Part shown: positions 1 through 6,249 of the stretch, in pieces
Position numbering within the stretch: the first letter of the stretch is position 1
How the letters are laid out: each line of letters begins with the position of its first letter
DNA from: Acidimicrobiia bacterium
GTDB taxonomy: Bacteria > Actinomycetota > Acidimicrobiia > IMCC26256 > PALSA-555
DNA length: 18,917 nucleotides
Reading direction: 5' to 3'
NCBI GenBank assembly: GCA_022865365.1
Contig: JALHSW010000117.1
Location: forward strand, 1 to 18,917
Position numbers and translations under genes: made by a program
The notes under the pieces: generated by a model
Database searches by the model: none
The model's input: only the letters and a program-made list of their open reading frames with translations
Told to the model about the DNA's origin: nothing

Positions 1-456
1 CTGGTAGTTGTGCTGGTTGGCCGCGCAGCTGAACGGCACCGTCGTACTGCCCGTCGGCGGGTAGGGCGGTGCGGTCTGGGGGGCGCCGTCGGTCTCGATC
101 GTCACGGTCGTGGCGTGCTGCGTGGACCACCGGAGGTTGAGCGACACGCTCCCACCGCCACACGTCACCGGCGACGGCGCTGCGGTGAACATCCCGATGG
201 TCGGCTGACCGGGGGTGACCGGGGCGGTCGTCGTGGTCGTCGGCGCGCTGGTGCTCGTCGTCGAAGTGGTTGGCGGGTTGGCGGGCACGGTGACGCTGTC
301 GTCACCGCTCCCGCTCGTGAGCAGCACGATGAGGCCGCCGATCACCAGGGCAGCCGCGAAGGTACCGCCGATGATCCACCACCACTTGGTGGTGTCGGTG
401 CGGCCTGTGTCGGGAGGAGTCGGCTCGCGGGGACTGGGTTCGGTGGGAAGTGCCAT
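1..456 (-). CDS. Membrane-anchored protein with Thr-rich linker, N-terminal part (C-terminus beyond window)
   Basis: The frame reads without a stop from an ATG at 456 to the left edge, giving 152 residues of an incomplete protein. The first 24 residues are Pro/Thr-rich and cytoplasmic in character. A Trp-Trp-Trp run then leads into one hydrophobic segment (about residues 25-47, ending VLLTSG). A low-complexity Ser/Thr linker (about 60-80) follows, and then an extracellular-looking beta-rich part with two Cys, in TCGGG and SCAAN. This is the layout of a single-pass protein with its C-terminal domain outside the membrane. The C-terminal part (TIGMFTAAPSPV..., LNLRWSTQHATTVTI) recalls an immunoglobulin-like fold, but I do not recognise a family. 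The gene is divergent from the one starting at 538. Function unknown. The reading frame itself is well supported by composition and the TM/linker layout. Confidence 0.8.
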   Translation of the reverse strand, partial: MALPTEPSPREPTPPDTGRTDTTKWWWIIGGTFAAALVIGGLIVLLTSGSGDDSVTVPANPPTTSTTSTSAPTTTTTAPVTPGQPTIGMFTAAPSPVTCGGGSVSLNLRWSTQHATTVTIETDGAPQTAPPYPPTGSTTVPFSCAANQHNYQ

Positions 457-479
457 CGCCGAAGAGTATGGCAGCACTC

Positions 480-506
480 GGACGCCGGACGCCGGACGCC
501 GGACGC
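480..506. repeat. Short tandem repeat, about four copies of GGACGCC
   Basis: The 7-mer GGACGCC is repeated three times in full (480-486, 487-493, 494-500) and followed by a fourth copy lacking its last base (501-506). It lies between the divergent starts at 456 and 538, where the promoters of both genes should be. It may be simple slippage or may alter promoter spacing. Confidence 0.85.
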
Positions 507-537
507 GACCACGCGACGTTCGACCTAGGGTCCGGTC

Positions 538-795
538 ATGAACGAGAAGGTCGAGCGGGTTCTCGGCAAGGGCCTCGTGGTGCACCAGTGGCTGTACGAG
601 AAGACCGACGGGCGCATCGGCCGGAGCCTCGGCGGGCGTCCGATGCTGTTGCTCCGTACGGTCGGGCGCAAGACGGGTGAGCCGCGCACCGAGCGTCTCT
701 GGGCGAAGGCCAACGAGGTCAATCAGGGCCAGTACGACACCTACCAGTCGCGCACCGACCGCAAGATCCCCGTGGTGGCGCTCGAACGCCGTTGA
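538..795 (+). CDS. Ddn-family (deazaflavin-dependent nitroreductase-like) protein with missing centre
   Basis: This 85-residue protein has both ends of the F420H2-dependent Ddn/nitroreductase family but not its middle. Residues 1-51 carry the usual start (VHQWLYEKTDGRIG, LGGRPMLLLRTVGRKTGEPRT). Residues 52-85 carry the usual end (ERLWAKANEV, YQSRTDRKIPVVALERR). Full members are about 130-150 residues. The intact homologue at 13880-14296 in this same window has roughly 55 residues between the equivalent RRTTPL and ERDRLF positions. That block includes the conserved NPDWYHNVRANP stretch. The join is in frame, so the ORF is not interrupted. Loss of the core makes normal F420 binding unlikely. 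The gene may be a decayed relic, or an assembly or ancestral deletion event. It stands alone, convergent with the protease gene 12 bp away. Confidence 0.75.
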   Translation: MNEKVERVLGKGLVVHQWLYEKTDGRIGRSLGGRPMLLLRTVGRKTGEPRTERLWAKANEVNQGQYDTYQSRTDRKIPVVALERR

Positions 796-807
796 GCTGA
801 CCGCCGG

Positions 808-1635
808 CTACGAGCCGGTGGTGGCCGTGATCCAGTCGCGTGCGCTCGACACCCTGGTGTAGACGCCGGGGCTGCCCGGCAGCCCGCAGCCGTTCGAACC
901 CCAGGCGACCACGCCGACCTGCACCCAGCCGTACGGGCTCGCCACCACGAGCGGGCCCCCACTGTCGCCGGCGCACGAGTCGGCGCCGCCGCCGGCGATG
1001 TCGCCCGCGCACAGCTCGAAGCCACCGACTCCCTGGGCGTCGGAGTCGGTGGCGCGCGCGCAGGGGCGGTCGCCGACGATCGGGATCGACGCGACCAGCA
1101 GCTCGTCGCTCGAGGAGCCGTGGTCGACCTGGCGGTCGGTGCCCCGGCGCGTCACGCCCCAGCCGAGGACCTGTGTCTCGGTGCCCGGGGGGATGAGGTG
1201 CGCCGAACCCGGGCCGGGCAGGAGCACCGGCGGGGTGGCGACGGGTCGGGCGAGACGGACGAGCGCGATGTCGATGTCGAGGTCGGGGTCGACGCGCGCC
1301 GGATCGATGTGCACCTCGGTGACGTGCACGCGCTCTCCGTCGTGGGCCGCGAGGTCGCTCCGGCCGAGGAGCACGTCGATCTTGTCGGGTGCGTACGCGC
1401 GGCCGCGCCCGCCCGACACGCAGTGCGCGGCGGTGAGCACCCACTCAGGGGCGATGAGCGACCCACCACAGAACTGCCCGTCGATCGGGTGCTCGCCGGG
1501 CTCGACGAGCGCGACGGTCCACGGGTACTGCGTGATGTCGGCCGGGTCACCGTCGACGACTGCCCCCGCCGGCGCGGGGACCGAGCAGACGGCGAGCAGC
1601 ATCGCGATCCCGACGAGTGACCGCAGTGTGTGCAT
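808..1635 (-). CDS. Secreted trypsin-like serine protease (S1A)
   Basis: This 275-residue extracellular endopeptidase of the chymotrypsin/trypsin family has an N-terminal signal peptide (hydrophobic core about residues 7-19, AGA at 23-25). The mature N-terminus VVDG (26-29) matches the family's IVGG. The catalytic triad is visible: His71 in LTAAHC, Asp122 in DIALVRL and Ser225 in GDSGGPL. Asp219, six residues before the serine, is the S1-pocket Asp, so cleavage after Arg/Lys is expected. WGS and PGVYT match the rest of the trypsin pocket. The six Cys outside the signal peptide (in FCGG, AAHC, RPCAR, FELCAG, DSCAGD, NGCGL) fit three standard disulphides. Signal peptidase cutting after Ala25 would expose VVDG directly, with no propeptide. 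The gene lies 38 bp downstream of the glucose dehydrogenase on the same strand and could share its transcript, with no obvious functional link. Confidence 0.95.
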   Translation of the reverse strand: MHTLRSLVGIAMLLAVCSVPAPAGAVVDGDPADITQYPWTVALVEPGEHPIDGQFCGGSLIAPEWVLTAAHCVSGGRGRAYAPDKIDVLLGRSDLAAHDGERVHVTEVHIDPARVDPDLDIDIALVRLARPVATPPVLLPGPGSAHLIPPGTETQVLGWGVTRRGTDRQVDHGSSSDELLVASIPIVGDRPCARATDSDAQGVGGFELCAGDIAGGGADSCAGDSGGPLVVASPYGWVQVGVVAWGSNGCGLPGSPGVYTRVSSARDWITATTGS

Positions 1636-1673
1636 CTCACGAGTCTGTCAGTCGGGGTCCTCAGGTCGCGCGC

Positions 1674-2726
1674 TCAGAGCGAGGCGAACTCGATGATCGC
1701 CTTGATGTCGTCGGGCTGACGCTCGAGCGCGTCGGCGAAGTGCTCCGGGTTCGCTCGGCGCGTGATGAGCTTGGCGAGCCAATCGTGGTCGGCACGCTGC
1801 AGCGCCTCCGCGCCCTTGTAGTAGTGGCGACGGTTCGCGTTCACCGAGCCGACGACGACCTTGTTCTGGAGCACGATCTCGTTCGCGAGCGGCGTCTCGG
1901 GTATCTGGATCGGCGTGGGGTCGGCGCTCCCGATCCCCGTGAGGCACACGACACCACCGGAAGCGACCTTCTCGACGCTCGAGAGGATCAGCGAGCGCAC
2001 GCCGGTGCACTCGATCACGATGTCGGGATCGATGTCGAGGTCGCCCACGGCATCGGTGTGGTAGGTCGCGCCGAGCGCGGCGACGAGTTCTGGTTTGGGT
2101 CCGGTCTCGGCACGGTCGAGCACGTGCACGTCGAGACCGCGCTGCACGCCCAGGAGCGCGGCGAGCAGGCCGATCGGTCCGGCGCCGGTGATGAGTGCCG
2201 TACGGGGCTCCCAGAACGCGCGCAACCCGGTCGAGCCGACGACCTCCCACGCCTTCGCGACGACCGTCGTCGGTTCGAGGAGCACGCCGAGGATCCCCAG
2301 GCCCGGATCGACCTTCACCGCGTAGTCGGGCTCGATGCGCCACCGCTCCGACATGTAGCCGTCGACCGCCTTGATGCCCCGCTCGGTGTACTGACCGTTG
2401 CGGCACATGTCCCACTCGCCGACCGCACAGCTCGGGCACGGCACCGCGTCCGGCCGGCGCACGATGCCGACCACGAGGTCGCCGTTGGCCAGGCCGCTGC
2501 TCGGACCGGGATCGATCACGCGCCCGAGCGACTCGTGGCCGAGCACGAGGCGATCCGCACCCGGGGGACTCCACCCGTAGGCGCCCGAGGTGATCTCGAG
2601 GTCGGTGCCGCACACGCCGACTGCGACGGCTTCCACGAGCACCGAACCCATGAGGGGATCGGGATCGGGCACGTCGTCGAGTCGAGCGCTCCCGGCTTGG
2701 TGGGGGACGACAGTGATGGCTCGCAT
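1674..2726 (-). CDS. gdh: Glucose 1-dehydrogenase (zinc-dependent MDR family)
   Basis: This 350-residue medium-chain dehydrogenase would oxidise D-glucose to gluconolactone with NAD(P)+. It resembles archaeal-type glucose dehydrogenases along its whole length: VGVCGTDLEI (Cys39 zinc ligand), LVLGHE (His64-Glu65), RRP (90-92), YTERGI, GYMSE, a Glu at 151 in LEPTTVVAKA, the Rossmann motif GAGPIGLL (181-188), and a C-terminal NEIVLQNKVVVGSVNANRRHY signature. Cys97, Cys100 and Cys108 fit a structural zinc lobe. I chose the ATG at 2726 because MRAITV is the normal family start, although the frame stays open to 2774. The gene is divergent from a gluconokinase gene, which strongly supports glucose or a similar aldose as substrate. 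Galactose or another aldose cannot be excluded. Confidence 0.92.
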   Translation of the reverse strand: MRAITVVPHQAGSARLDDVPDPDPLMGSVLVEAVAVGVCGTDLEITSGAYGWSPPGADRLVLGHESLGRVIDPGPSSGLANGDLVVGIVRRPDAVPCPSCAVGEWDMCRNGQYTERGIKAVDGYMSERWRIEPDYAVKVDPGLGILGVLLEPTTVVAKAWEVVGSTGLRAFWEPRTALITGAGPIGLLAALLGVQRGLDVHVLDRAETGPKPELVAALGATYHTDAVGDLDIDPDIVIECTGVRSLILSSVEKVASGGVVCLTGIGSADPTPIQIPETPLANEIVLQNKVVVGSVNANRRHYYKGAEALQRADHDWLAKLITRRANPEHFADALERQPDDIKAIIEFASL

Positions 2727-2759
2727 GGGGTCTCCGTTGCTCGGGTGTATCGCTCGGGC

Positions 2760-2775
2760 GGTGCGATGTTGCACC
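2760..2775. promoter_or_regulatory. Imperfect palindrome in the gdh/gluconokinase divergent region, possible operator
   Basis: GGTGC (2760-2764) and GCACC (2771-2775) form an inverted repeat around six bases, in the 62-bp gap between the divergent starts at 2726 and 2789. The position suits a regulator controlling both genes, but five-base arms are common in GC-rich DNA and no known operator consensus is recognised. Confidence 0.25.
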
Positions 2776-2788
2776 AGACTGACATCCG

Positions 2789-3292
2789 GTGGGGGACGCG
2801 CGGCGATCAGTCGGTACCAGGGTGGTGCTCATGGGCCCCGCGGGTGCGGGGAAGACAACCGTCGGGCGCCGCCTGGCGGGCGCGCTGGGCGTGCCGTTCG
2901 TCGACGGCGACGACTTCCACACGCCCGAGGCGATCGCCCGGATGCGGGGAGGCCATCCACTCGACGACGCGGCGCGTGGCCCATGGCTCGACCGGCTCCA
3001 TGAGGTGCTGCGTGCGCACCATGAGCGCGGCATCGTGCTTGCGTGCTCGGCGCTGCGCCGGTCGTACCGGAGCCGACTCGTGGGCGATCTGTCCGGAGTC
3101 GCGGTGCTGGCGCTCGTCGTGGCGCCCGACGTGCTCGAGGCGCGTCTCGCGACGCGCACGGGCCACTACGCAGGACCGGGGCTGCTCGCCTCGCAGCTCG
3201 AGACGCTGGAGCTCGACGGCGTCACCGACCTCGATGGCGCGGCCCCCGTCGACGACGTCGTCGCCGAGGCGCAGCGCGTGCTGGAGGGTTAG
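2789..3292 (+). CDS. gntK: Gluconokinase (GntK type)
   Basis: This ATP-dependent kinase (167 residues) phosphorylates D-gluconate to 6-phosphogluconate, feeding the pentose phosphate or Entner-Doudoroff route. Walker A is visible as GPAGAGKTT (16-24). It is followed by the family signatures VDGDDFH, IARMRGGHPLDD with the nearby Arg and PWL, and CSALRRSYR. Near the C-terminus GHY and LLASQLETLE match the usual GntK end. Its length matches the family (about 160-180 residues). The GTG at 2789 gives the longest form. GTG at 2822 or 2825 or ATG at 2831 are possible, and no clear ribosome site decides between them. Divergence from a glucose dehydrogenase makes a two-step glucose to gluconate to 6-phosphogluconate bypass of hexokinase likely. 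Confidence 0.93.
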   Translation: MGDARRSVGTRVVLMGPAGAGKTTVGRRLAGALGVPFVDGDDFHTPEAIARMRGGHPLDDAARGPWLDRLHEVLRAHHERGIVLACSALRRSYRSRLVGDLSGVAVLALVVAPDVLEARLATRTGHYAGPGLLASQLETLELDGVTDLDGAAPVDDVVAEAQRVLEG

Positions 3293-3363
3293 TCGGGGCA
3301 AGTGGTGTCTGGCCATGCTCCGCTGCTCCGGCCTCCCGGTCCGGGGTCGCCACGGGAGGCGAC

Positions 3364-3927
3364 CTACCCGATGTCGACGCCGCGCATCTTGAGCGTCACG
3401 TCGAGCTCGACTGCGCCGCCGAGATCGTCGCGGCGGGTGCCCGTGAACGAGCCGGTGCCCTTCGCGCCGATGAGCGCAGCGCTCCCGCCGATGATCCGCA
3501 TCTTGGCCCTGAAGTGGGTGACGCCGCTCGAGTCCTGTGTGGCCTTCCCGGTCAGGCGGGTGCCGACGGTCGACAGCGACGCGAACTTCAGCGTCATGAA
3601 CCCGAAGAACGGCCCGACCCCGTTGCTGTACTCGACGTTGCCGAGGAGGGTGACGCCGATGTCGCCCGAGGCACTCGGGGCGGTCCCGGTGAGCTCGTTC
3701 CACCCGTAGGTGATCTCGCCACCGGCACCGAGCTGCTCGAGCACCGTCTGTTGCGATGTGAGCGTGACGGTGAACGTGGTCGTCTGGGTGCCGGTCGTAC
3801 TCCCGCTCGTGGTACTCCCGCTCGTGCTCCGTGCGTCCGTGGTCGCGGCGGCGGGACCGGCCGCGACGGCGAGCACGACGAGGACGATCGAGATGATTCG
3901 CACGGGGTGTCGCGCAGCGCTACGCAC
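3364..3927 (-). CDS. Small secreted protein with Ser/Thr-rich linker, unknown function
   Basis: The predicted product is 187 residues from a GTG at 3927, with GTG at 3903 as a shorter alternative. The N-terminus has several Arg residues and then a hydrophobic stretch (IISIVLVVLAVAAG), with a likely signal-peptidase site after PAAA (about residue 28). A repetitive Ser/Thr/Gly linker (STSGSTTSGSTTG) follows, then about 135 residues rich in beta-forming and Gly residues, without Cys. The end (IIGGSAALIGAKGTGSFTGT...GAVELDVTLKMRG) resembles the strand-turn pattern of small secreted beta-barrels such as the allene-oxide-cyclase-like/dirigent group. That is only a visual impression. The open frame continues upstream to 4623 across another gene; that extension is rejected. 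The gene lies 68 bp downstream of the flavoprotein gene on the same strand. Confidence 0.75.
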   Translation of the reverse strand: MRSAARHPVRIISIVLVVLAVAAGPAAATTDARSTSGSTTSGSTTGTQTTTFTVTLTSQQTVLEQLGAGGEITYGWNELTGTAPSASGDIGVTLLGNVEYSNGVGPFFGFMTLKFASLSTVGTRLTGKATQDSSGVTHFRAKMRIIGGSAALIGAKGTGSFTGTRRDDLGGAVELDVTLKMRGVDIG

Positions 3928-3995
3928 GGCACCCAACGTACCGTCCGCGGGGGTCTGTAAGAAGGCACCGGACGCGGGCGGCAGGTGGTTCGAGA

Positions 3996-4439
3996 TCAGA
4001 GGTGCGCGCTCACCTGGAACGCCCACACCTGCTCGGTCGGATGGAGCCGCCGGCCGGTGATCGCAAACGGCGCGATCGCGAGCCACGACTCGCGCTCGGT
4101 GACCAGCCACGGTTCGGGGTCGAAGCGCTCCCGGAAGCCTGCCGCGTCGGGGTCGACGTGCTCGAGCGTCCCCCGGACGAGCACCGACCAGCCCTCGCGG
4201 TGCCCCTCGTCGATGCCGTCGATCTCGAAGGCAGTCGCCAGCGGCGCCCGGTCGATGATGTTGCCGGGTCGGGTCCGCAGCGCGATCCAGGGCGCCGCGC
4301 TCGTCTCGACGAGGCGGAAGTTCACCGGGAACACGACGGGGAAGTCGTCGACGGTGAACGCGATCCGCCCCACCGACCCGTCGCGCAGCAGCTGGAGACA
4401 CTCGTCGAGCGGAAGTTCCTCGAGCCCTGGCTCCGTCAT
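3996..4439 (-). CDS. Pyridoxamine 5'-phosphate oxidase-like flavin/F420-binding protein
   Basis: This 147-residue split-barrel protein belongs to the PNPOx-like superfamily (Pyridox_ox_2 type). Visible signatures are a start with LPLDECLQLL, then GRIAFTVDDFPVVFPVNF, LRTRPGN, AFEIDGIDEGHREGWSVLVRG and a Trp-containing C-terminus. GRIAF...P.V.PVNF and the ID...GWSVLVRG block are typical of the actinobacterial branch that binds FMN or F420. The substrate cannot be read from sequence. The ATG at 4439 (MTEPGLEEL) gives the usual family length, and the frame's opening to 4499 is probably not translated. It is divergent from the trehalose operon with about 160 bp between, a region in which I see no certain promoter. 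Confidence 0.88.
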   Translation of the reverse strand: MTEPGLEELPLDECLQLLRDGSVGRIAFTVDDFPVVFPVNFRLVETSAAPWIALRTRPGNIIDRAPLATAFEIDGIDEGHREGWSVLVRGTLEHVDPDAAGFRERFDPEPWLVTERESWLAIAPFAITGRRLHPTEQVWAFQVSAHL

Positions 4440-4601
4440 GCGGCTCACCGTCCTCACGTCTCGTGTCCTGCTTGCCGACTGTACCGCCGCCGCCACCACG
4501 CCGGTCCGAGAACGCCGCGGGGTCGCCGCGCGGCCATTTCCCGCGTGTGTCTGTCATCATGGCGGTGGGCGCAGGGCCAATCGCGGGCGTGGGTGGGAAC
4601 G

Positions 4602-5417
4602 ATGGGGCAGGAGCAGACGACATCCGCGCTGGAGCCTCGCTCGGGTGGCCCGATCGACACCGTCGGGGCCGTCATCTTCGACACCGACGGCGTCGTCACT
4701 CGGACTGCGTCGGTGCACGCAGCCGCGTGGAAGGAGATGTTCGACGCGTTCCTCGGCGCGCGCGCAACCGCGCCCGGTGAGTTGCACGCCGAGATGACCG
4801 ACGACGACTACCTGCGCTACGTCGACGGTCGCGCTCGCTTCGACGGCGTGGAGGCCTTCCTCGCGTCGCGAGGTGTGACGCTCCCGCACGGCGACCCCGG
4901 CGACCCGCCCGAGCGGGAGACCGTCTGCGGTTTGGGGAACCGGAAGAACGAGGCGTTCGGCGCGGTGCTGCATGACCGGGGGGTCGCGCCGTTCGAATCG
5001 ACCCTCGCGCTCGCGCGATCGTTGCGGGACGACGGGATCCGCACCGGCGTGGTCTCGGCGAGCGAGAACTGCGCCGCGATCCTCGAGGCCGCAGGCGCGA
5101 CCGACTGCTTCGACACGCGGGTCGACGGCCTCGACGCTCGCGCACAGCACCTCGCAGGCAAGCCCGACCCCGCGCTGTTCCTCGAGGCGGCGGCCCGGCT
5201 CGGCGTGCGACCCGAAGATGCAGCGATCGTGGAGGACGCCCTCGTGGGCGTCGAGGCAGGCCGACGGGGCGGATTCGGCCTCGTCGTCGGCGTCGACCGG
5301 AACGGCCGGGCGACCGCGCTCGCCGAGCACGGTGCCGATGTCGTGGTGCCCGACCTGGCGTGGCTCGAGATCGATGCCGACGGGAGATGGAGGACGCGTG
5401 CCCCGCACGACCACTGA
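4602..5417 (+). CDS. Beta-phosphoglucomutase-like HAD phosphatase/mutase
   Basis: This 271-residue HAD-superfamily enzyme of the beta-PGM group would interconvert beta-glucose-1-phosphate and glucose-6-phosphate. The nucleophile Asp27 and acid/base Asp29 sit in FDTDGVVT. Motif II is the Ser in VSAS (151-154), motif III is Lys187 in GKPDP, and motif IV is Glu211-Asp212 in EDALVGVEAG. The helical cap between residues 35 and 125 includes TDDDYLRYVDGRARFDGVEAFL, close to the R-x-x-G-x-x-x-F-L cap pattern of mutases. The ATG at 4602 gives an N-terminal tail of about 20 residues before the catalytic core. The 3' end overlaps otsB by 20 bp, indicating one transcript. A GH65 enzyme two genes on, whose phosphorylase members release beta-glucose-1-phosphate, supports mutase activity. 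A plain sugar phosphatase is the alternative. Confidence 0.92.
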   Translation: MGQEQTTSALEPRSGGPIDTVGAVIFDTDGVVTRTASVHAAAWKEMFDAFLGARATAPGELHAEMTDDDYLRYVDGRARFDGVEAFLASRGVTLPHGDPGDPPERETVCGLGNRKNEAFGAVLHDRGVAPFESTLALARSLRDDGIRTGVVSASENCAAILEAAGATDCFDTRVDGLDARAQHLAGKPDPALFLEAAARLGVRPEDAAIVEDALVGVEAGRRGGFGLVVGVDRNGRATALAEHGADVVVPDLAWLEIDADGRWRTRAPHDH

Positions 5418-6249
5418 GCTCCCCGACGCCTTGGACAATCCCGACCTGCGCCGGCGCCTCGGTGCGCAGCCGATAGCGCTCTTCCTCGACTACGACGGCA
5501 CGCTCACCCCGATCGTCGCCCGTCCCGAGCTCGCCGTCCTCGCCGACAACGTGCGCACCGAGCTGGAGCGGGTGGCCGCGCGCTGCTTCGTGGGCATCAT
5601 CAGCGGTCGCGATCTCGCCGACGTCCGGGCGATGTTCGGCGGCGACGAGAGCGCCGATCGGAGCGGGGGTGGCGCCACGGAGGCCGATCACCTCTGGTTC
5701 GCCGGGAGCCACGGCTTCGACGTCGCCGCGCCCGACGGGACCCGCACCGAGTTCGAGGAGGCGCACGCGCACCTCGACGCGCTCGGAGCCGCGGCCGATG
5801 ACCTCGAACGTGCGCTCGTCGACATCCCGGGGGCGTGGGTGGAGCGGAAGCGCTTCGCCGTCGCGACGCACTTCCGTCAGGTCGACGACGCCCGCGTCCC
5901 CGACGTCGAGGAGGCCGTCGATCGCGTGCTCGGCGCGCACGAAGGGCTCCGCAAGACGGGTGGGAAGCGCATCTTCGAGCTTCGCCCCGACGTCGCGTGG
6001 GACAAGGGTCGGGCACTCTGGTCGCTCTTCGAGCGGGCCGGGTTGGCCCGCGACGACGACCTCGCCGTCTTCATCGGCGACGACGTGACCGACGAGGACG
6101 CGTTCGTCGCCCTCGGCGACGACGGCATCGGCCTCGTGGTCGCCGACGAGGCGCGTCCGACCGACGCCGACTACCGACTCTCCACGCCCGATGACGTGCG
6201 GGCTTTCCTCGCTGAGCTCGCCACGCTGCTCGAGGGGGCCGCCCGATGA
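5398..6249 (+). CDS. otsB: Trehalose-6-phosphate phosphatase
   Basis: This HAD-type phosphatase of 283 residues converts trehalose-6-phosphate to trehalose in the cytoplasm. The catalytic motif DYDGTLTP is at 31-38 (Asp31 nucleophile, Asp33). Other family motifs are ISGR (68-71), GSHG (103-106), the cap ERKRF...THFR (149-160), Lys203 in WDKG, and the metal-binding GDDVTDED (227-234). All key residues are present. The GTG start at 5398 follows a GGAGG at 5389-5393 and lies inside the end of the preceding gene (20-bp overlap). The stop overlaps the next ATG as ATGA, so translation of all three genes is probably coupled. No trehalose-6-phosphate synthase (OtsA) lies in the window, so the substrate must come from elsewhere in the genome. 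Confidence 0.96.
   Translation: MPRTTTELPDALDNPDLRRRLGAQPIALFLDYDGTLTPIVARPELAVLADNVRTELERVAARCFVGIISGRDLADVRAMFGGDESADRSGGGATEADHLWFAGSHGFDVAAPDGTRTEFEEAHAHLDALGAAADDLERALVDIPGAWVERKRFAVATHFRQVDDARVPDVEEAVDRVLGAHEGLRKTGGKRIFELRPDVAWDKGRALWSLFERAGLARDDDLAVFIGDDVTDEDAFVALGDDGIGLVVADEARPTDADYRLSTPDDVRAFLAELATLLEGAAR

Noticed and set aside
215..290. GTCGTCGT-rich low-complexity stretch, considered as a regulatory repeat
   Set aside because: It is the codon run of the Thr/Ser linker in the minus-strand membrane protein, not an independent element.
1617..3392. 591-residue open frame on the plus strand opposite glucose dehydrogenase and gluconokinase
   Set aside because: It is antisense to two clear enzymes, has an Arg/His/Asp-rich shadow composition and shows no family motifs. 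Long antisense frames are expected at this GC content.
4002..4601. Upstream extension of the beta-phosphoglucomutase-like frame to 4002
   Set aside because: The 200 extra residues are Arg/His/Asp-rich shadow sequence antisense to the flavoprotein gene. The HAD family starts close to the ATG at 4602.
3928..4623. Upstream extension of the small secreted protein frame to 4623
   Set aside because: It would run through the flavoprotein gene on the same strand and bury the signal peptide in the middle of the protein.
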